This document shows positions 62,209-64,000 of a DNA stretch of 64,000 nucleotides, one piece after another. The notes below the pieces were generated by a model, which made no database searches, was not told the DNA's origin, and saw nothing but the letters and a program-made list of their open reading frames with translations. Made by a program: the position numbers and the translations under genes. Source of the stretch: JAMZMI01 sp049115715 (GTDB taxonomy: Bacteria; Bacteroidota; Bacteroidia; Cytophagales; Cyclobacteriaceae); NCBI GenBank assembly GCA_049115715.1, contig JAGDZQ010000006.1:496001-560000 (forward strand), written 5' to 3'. Numbering within the stretch: the first letter of the stretch is position 1; each line of letters begins with the position of its first letter.

Positions 62209-63012
62209 TTAATCGCTATCTAAAACCCCTGAATGAATAGCAGCTCCCCATAAATTCCCCAATACCTCCGCTCCTTGTTTGTTAGGGTGAATGTAGAAAG
62301 TTCCTTGCTGACCCTTCTCAGGAACAAAATGTGTTAAATGGTTTTCTTCAAAAAAATCGAATCCCTTTTGGTCTCCCAAGAAAACTCGACTTGGATTTGA
62401 TTCTTTGTACGACCCAACCAAGGTTTCTATTTCTGGAAAGTAACTTTGGAGTCTTGCCAGACCTTCTGCCAAATATCTTGATGTATTGTAGGTATTAGGG
62501 CTGTACCAAATGGGTTGATGGATAATAATTTTACTTTCTGGGAGCTCAGACATCAGTCTATCAAAAATAAGTCTCAGGTTTTCTCTATACGATTTTGGAC
62601 TTACGGGTGATCCATTGGGTCCATCCTCGGCACTATCATTTGCTCCTAGAAAAATGGAAAAAATCAATCCTTTTTCTCTATCTAGATGAAACGTGCGTGT
62701 CGCGGAAATAACCTCATCCAAAGTCTTGGTAGAAGGCAAATAGTCAACAGTTGTATATCCGCTTCTTCCCTGATTGATAAATCTTACCTCAGTGGAAGGA
62801 AGTTGCTTTTGCAAGTATTCGCTGACCTTTAATGGTGGCGACTCATTTTTAGGATCATTGAGCTGAGCCCCAAAGGTGATGCTATTGCCAATGAATACAA
62901 GATCTAAACCTTTACTCCGCTCCGATTGTGCTGACCCATTCAACGAGAATAGCAGTATTGATAAACATGCAAGCCCACAACATATGGAAACACGTGCACC
63001 TACCATAGCCAA
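62209..63012 (-). CDS. SGNH/GDSL-type hydrolase (putative carbohydrate esterase)
   Basis: 267-aa exported hydrolase; signal peptide ends NGSAQ. Block I nucleophile Ser44 in FIGNSITFG, block II Gly in INQGRSGY, block III Asn125 in FLGAND, and block V His242 in YIHPNKQG. The Asp normally three residues before the block V His is not present (FYIH), so the enzyme probably works with a Ser-His dyad or takes the acid from elsewhere (Glu222-Glu223 and His225 lie nearby). Likely removes acetyl or other acyl groups from a glycan. Its ATG overlaps the SSS symporter stop by 13 bp, and the sulfatase follows by 43 bp. Confidence 0.85.
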   Translation of the reverse strand: MAMVGARVSICCGLACLSILLFSLNGSAQSERSKGLDLVFIGNSITFGAQLNDPKNESPPLKVSEYLQKQLPSTEVRFINQGRSGYTTVDYLPSTKTLDEVISATRTFHLDREKGLIFSIFLGANDSAEDGPNGSPVSPKSYRENLRLIFDRLMSELPESKIIIHQPIWYSPNTYNTSRYLAEGLARLQSYFPEIETLVGSYKESNPSRVFLGDQKGFDFFEENHLTHFVPEKGQQGTFYIHPNKQGAEVLGNLWGAAIHSGVLDSD

Positions 63013-64000
63013 ATCAATGTGGCAAGCATGAGTATGAATAATAGAACTGCTTGATATTTATAATTCTGATACCAAGCAACATTTTCGTTCTCTAGATCGA
63101 TCAAGCTTTTATTAAATGTATATTTTTCAACCAATTCCATATCAGGAGCAGGTGTAAGATTACTTATGACAATGAAGATGATACTACTTATCGCGATTAC
63201 AATTCCAACATTGAAAGAGTAGTGAAGTGACCACATTCCATTAAGTCCTAGAATGAACAATAGTAACCCAATTAAAGTACCTAAAATCAACGTCCAAAAT
63301 GCGCCTGAACCATTACCTCTTTTGTAGAAACTACCTACTAGAAAGATTACAACAACAGGTGGTACTATAATAGAAAACATCTGCTGTAGGTACGCCCATA
63401 ATCCTCCAAAGTTGGAAATCATAGGTGCCCATGATGCAGCTACAATCATCAGTATGAATGTGGCGATTCTTCCGTAGTAGGCCGTTTTCTCATTTGAAAT
63501 ATCCGGAATTCTATTTTTTACAAAATCGACTACAATTAACGTGGAAGCAGAATTCAAAGTAGAATCCACACTCGACATAATTGCCGAAATAAGCCCCGCC
63601 AGAACCAAACCTACGAGCCCTACAGGCAATGTATTCATAACCATGGTTGGGAAAACCATGTCTGCATTCGCCAACCCAGGATATAAGCTTATAGCCATAG
63701 CACCGGGCAACACCATAATAAAGAAAGGAAGCAGCTTTAAAAAGCCAGCAAACATAATCCCCCATCTGGCATGTTGAATGCTTTTTGCTCCAAGTACTCT
63801 CTGAGTAATGTATTGATTAGTAGCAACGTACCAAAACCCTAAAAATGGAACGGCCAGTATTAAACCTGGCCATGGCATAGAGCTATCATTAATTGGTCTT
63901 ACAACAGAAAAATGATCAGCAGAAGGTGCAGCAGCAATCATGTTATCCCAAGAGAAATCCAACTGCTGAAAAAGAATAAAGGTCAGGGCTCCACAACCTG
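63000..64000 (-). CDS. Sodium:solute symporter (SSS family), N-terminus outside window
   Basis: Inner-membrane sodium-coupled transporter of the SSS/SGLT family, typical of sugar or uronate uptake in Bacteroidota. The frame stays open to base 64000 (GCGALTFILFQQLDFSW), so the start is beyond the edge; the TTG at 63962 is internal. Visible are the helix with NQYITQRVLGAKS (the family Q-R-x-xxAKS motif after TM6-7), the sodium-site helix LISAIMSSVDSTLNSAST, and at least eight membrane helices, with a late cytoplasmic loop (KYTFNKSLIDLENEN). It overlaps the SGNH gene by 13 bp and heads that operon. The sugar specificity cannot be read from sequence. Confidence 0.9.
   Translation of the reverse strand, partial: GCGALTFILFQQLDFSWDNMIAAAPSADHFSVVRPINDSSMPWPGLILAVPFLGFWYVATNQYITQRVLGAKSIQHARWGIMFAGFLKLLPFFIMVLPGAMAISLYPGLANADMVFPTMVMNTLPVGLVGLVLAGLISAIMSSVDSTLNSASTLIVVDFVKNRIPDISNEKTAYYGRIATFILMIVAASWAPMISNFGGLWAYLQQMFSIIVPPVVVIFLVGSFYKRGNGSGAFWTLILGTLIGLLLFILGLNGMWSLHYSFNVGIVIAISSIIFIVISNLTPAPDMELVEKYTFNKSLIDLENENVAWYQNYKYQAVLLFILMLATLIWLW

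Overview
The window looks like a marine, polysaccharide-degrading member of the Bacteroidota (Cytophagales-like; the exact genus cannot be read from the sequence). The reasons are SusC/SusD pairs, a hybrid two-component regulator, type IX secretion (T9SS) sorting domains of types A and B, PorP/SprF proteins, a PID-CTERM-like tail, S1 sulfatases and start sites with few Shine-Dalgarno motifs. No tRNA, rRNA or CRISPR array was seen.

Region 1 (1-20.8 kb) is a polysaccharide-utilisation locus. A 5'-truncated HTCS regulator faces the minus-strand operon susC-susD-fasciclin lipoprotein-DUF4861-kduI-GH43. Diverging from susC are a modular T9SS-exported beta-helix protein and a PL8 (chondroitinase ABC-like) lyase. 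A four-IPT/TIG lipoprotein with a putative glycan-binding end closes the locus. The lyase makes unsaturated uronate ends and KduI isomerises the 5-keto-4-deoxyuronate that follows, so a uronic-acid-containing glycan is the likely substrate.

Region 2 (21-32 kb) is a worn T9SS neighbourhood. It has a type A-sorted lamin-tail protein with a tiny PID-CTERM partner, an M43 metalloprotease cut by an in-frame TAA, an intact PorP/SprF gene, a sulfatase and a divergent GH50 agarase-like enzyme. The two halves of a type B sorting domain lie on opposite strands at 26.8 and 31.7 kb, next to a broken PorP/SprF fragment. This points to an old 4.9-kb inversion or deletion around the sulfatase/GH50 pair.

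Region 3 (32-60 kb) is entirely on the minus strand. A tightly packed operon starts with a 26-repeat YadA-head-like adhesin, then two unknown envelope proteins, two large RHS-shell-like proteins, a LolA-like protein and a 2309-aa RHS protein. The RHS protein has an AT-rich 253-aa C-terminal tip that overlaps a small lipoprotein gene, a toxin-immunity layout. Downstream are two more small orphan genes separated by copies of a roughly 215-bp MITE-like element with 30-bp inverted ends; one of these genes has a poly-T tract that puts it out of frame. Then come a lipocalin-like gene and a 1917-aa Ig-like surface protein with a recent internal 1110-bp duplication. This RHS operon with its repeat-spaced small-gene array is the best candidate for an undescribed system.

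Region 4 (60.7-64 kb) is a minus-strand set of SSS symporter (cut by the right edge), SGNH hydrolase and S1 sulfatase, probably another carbohydrate-catabolic operon.
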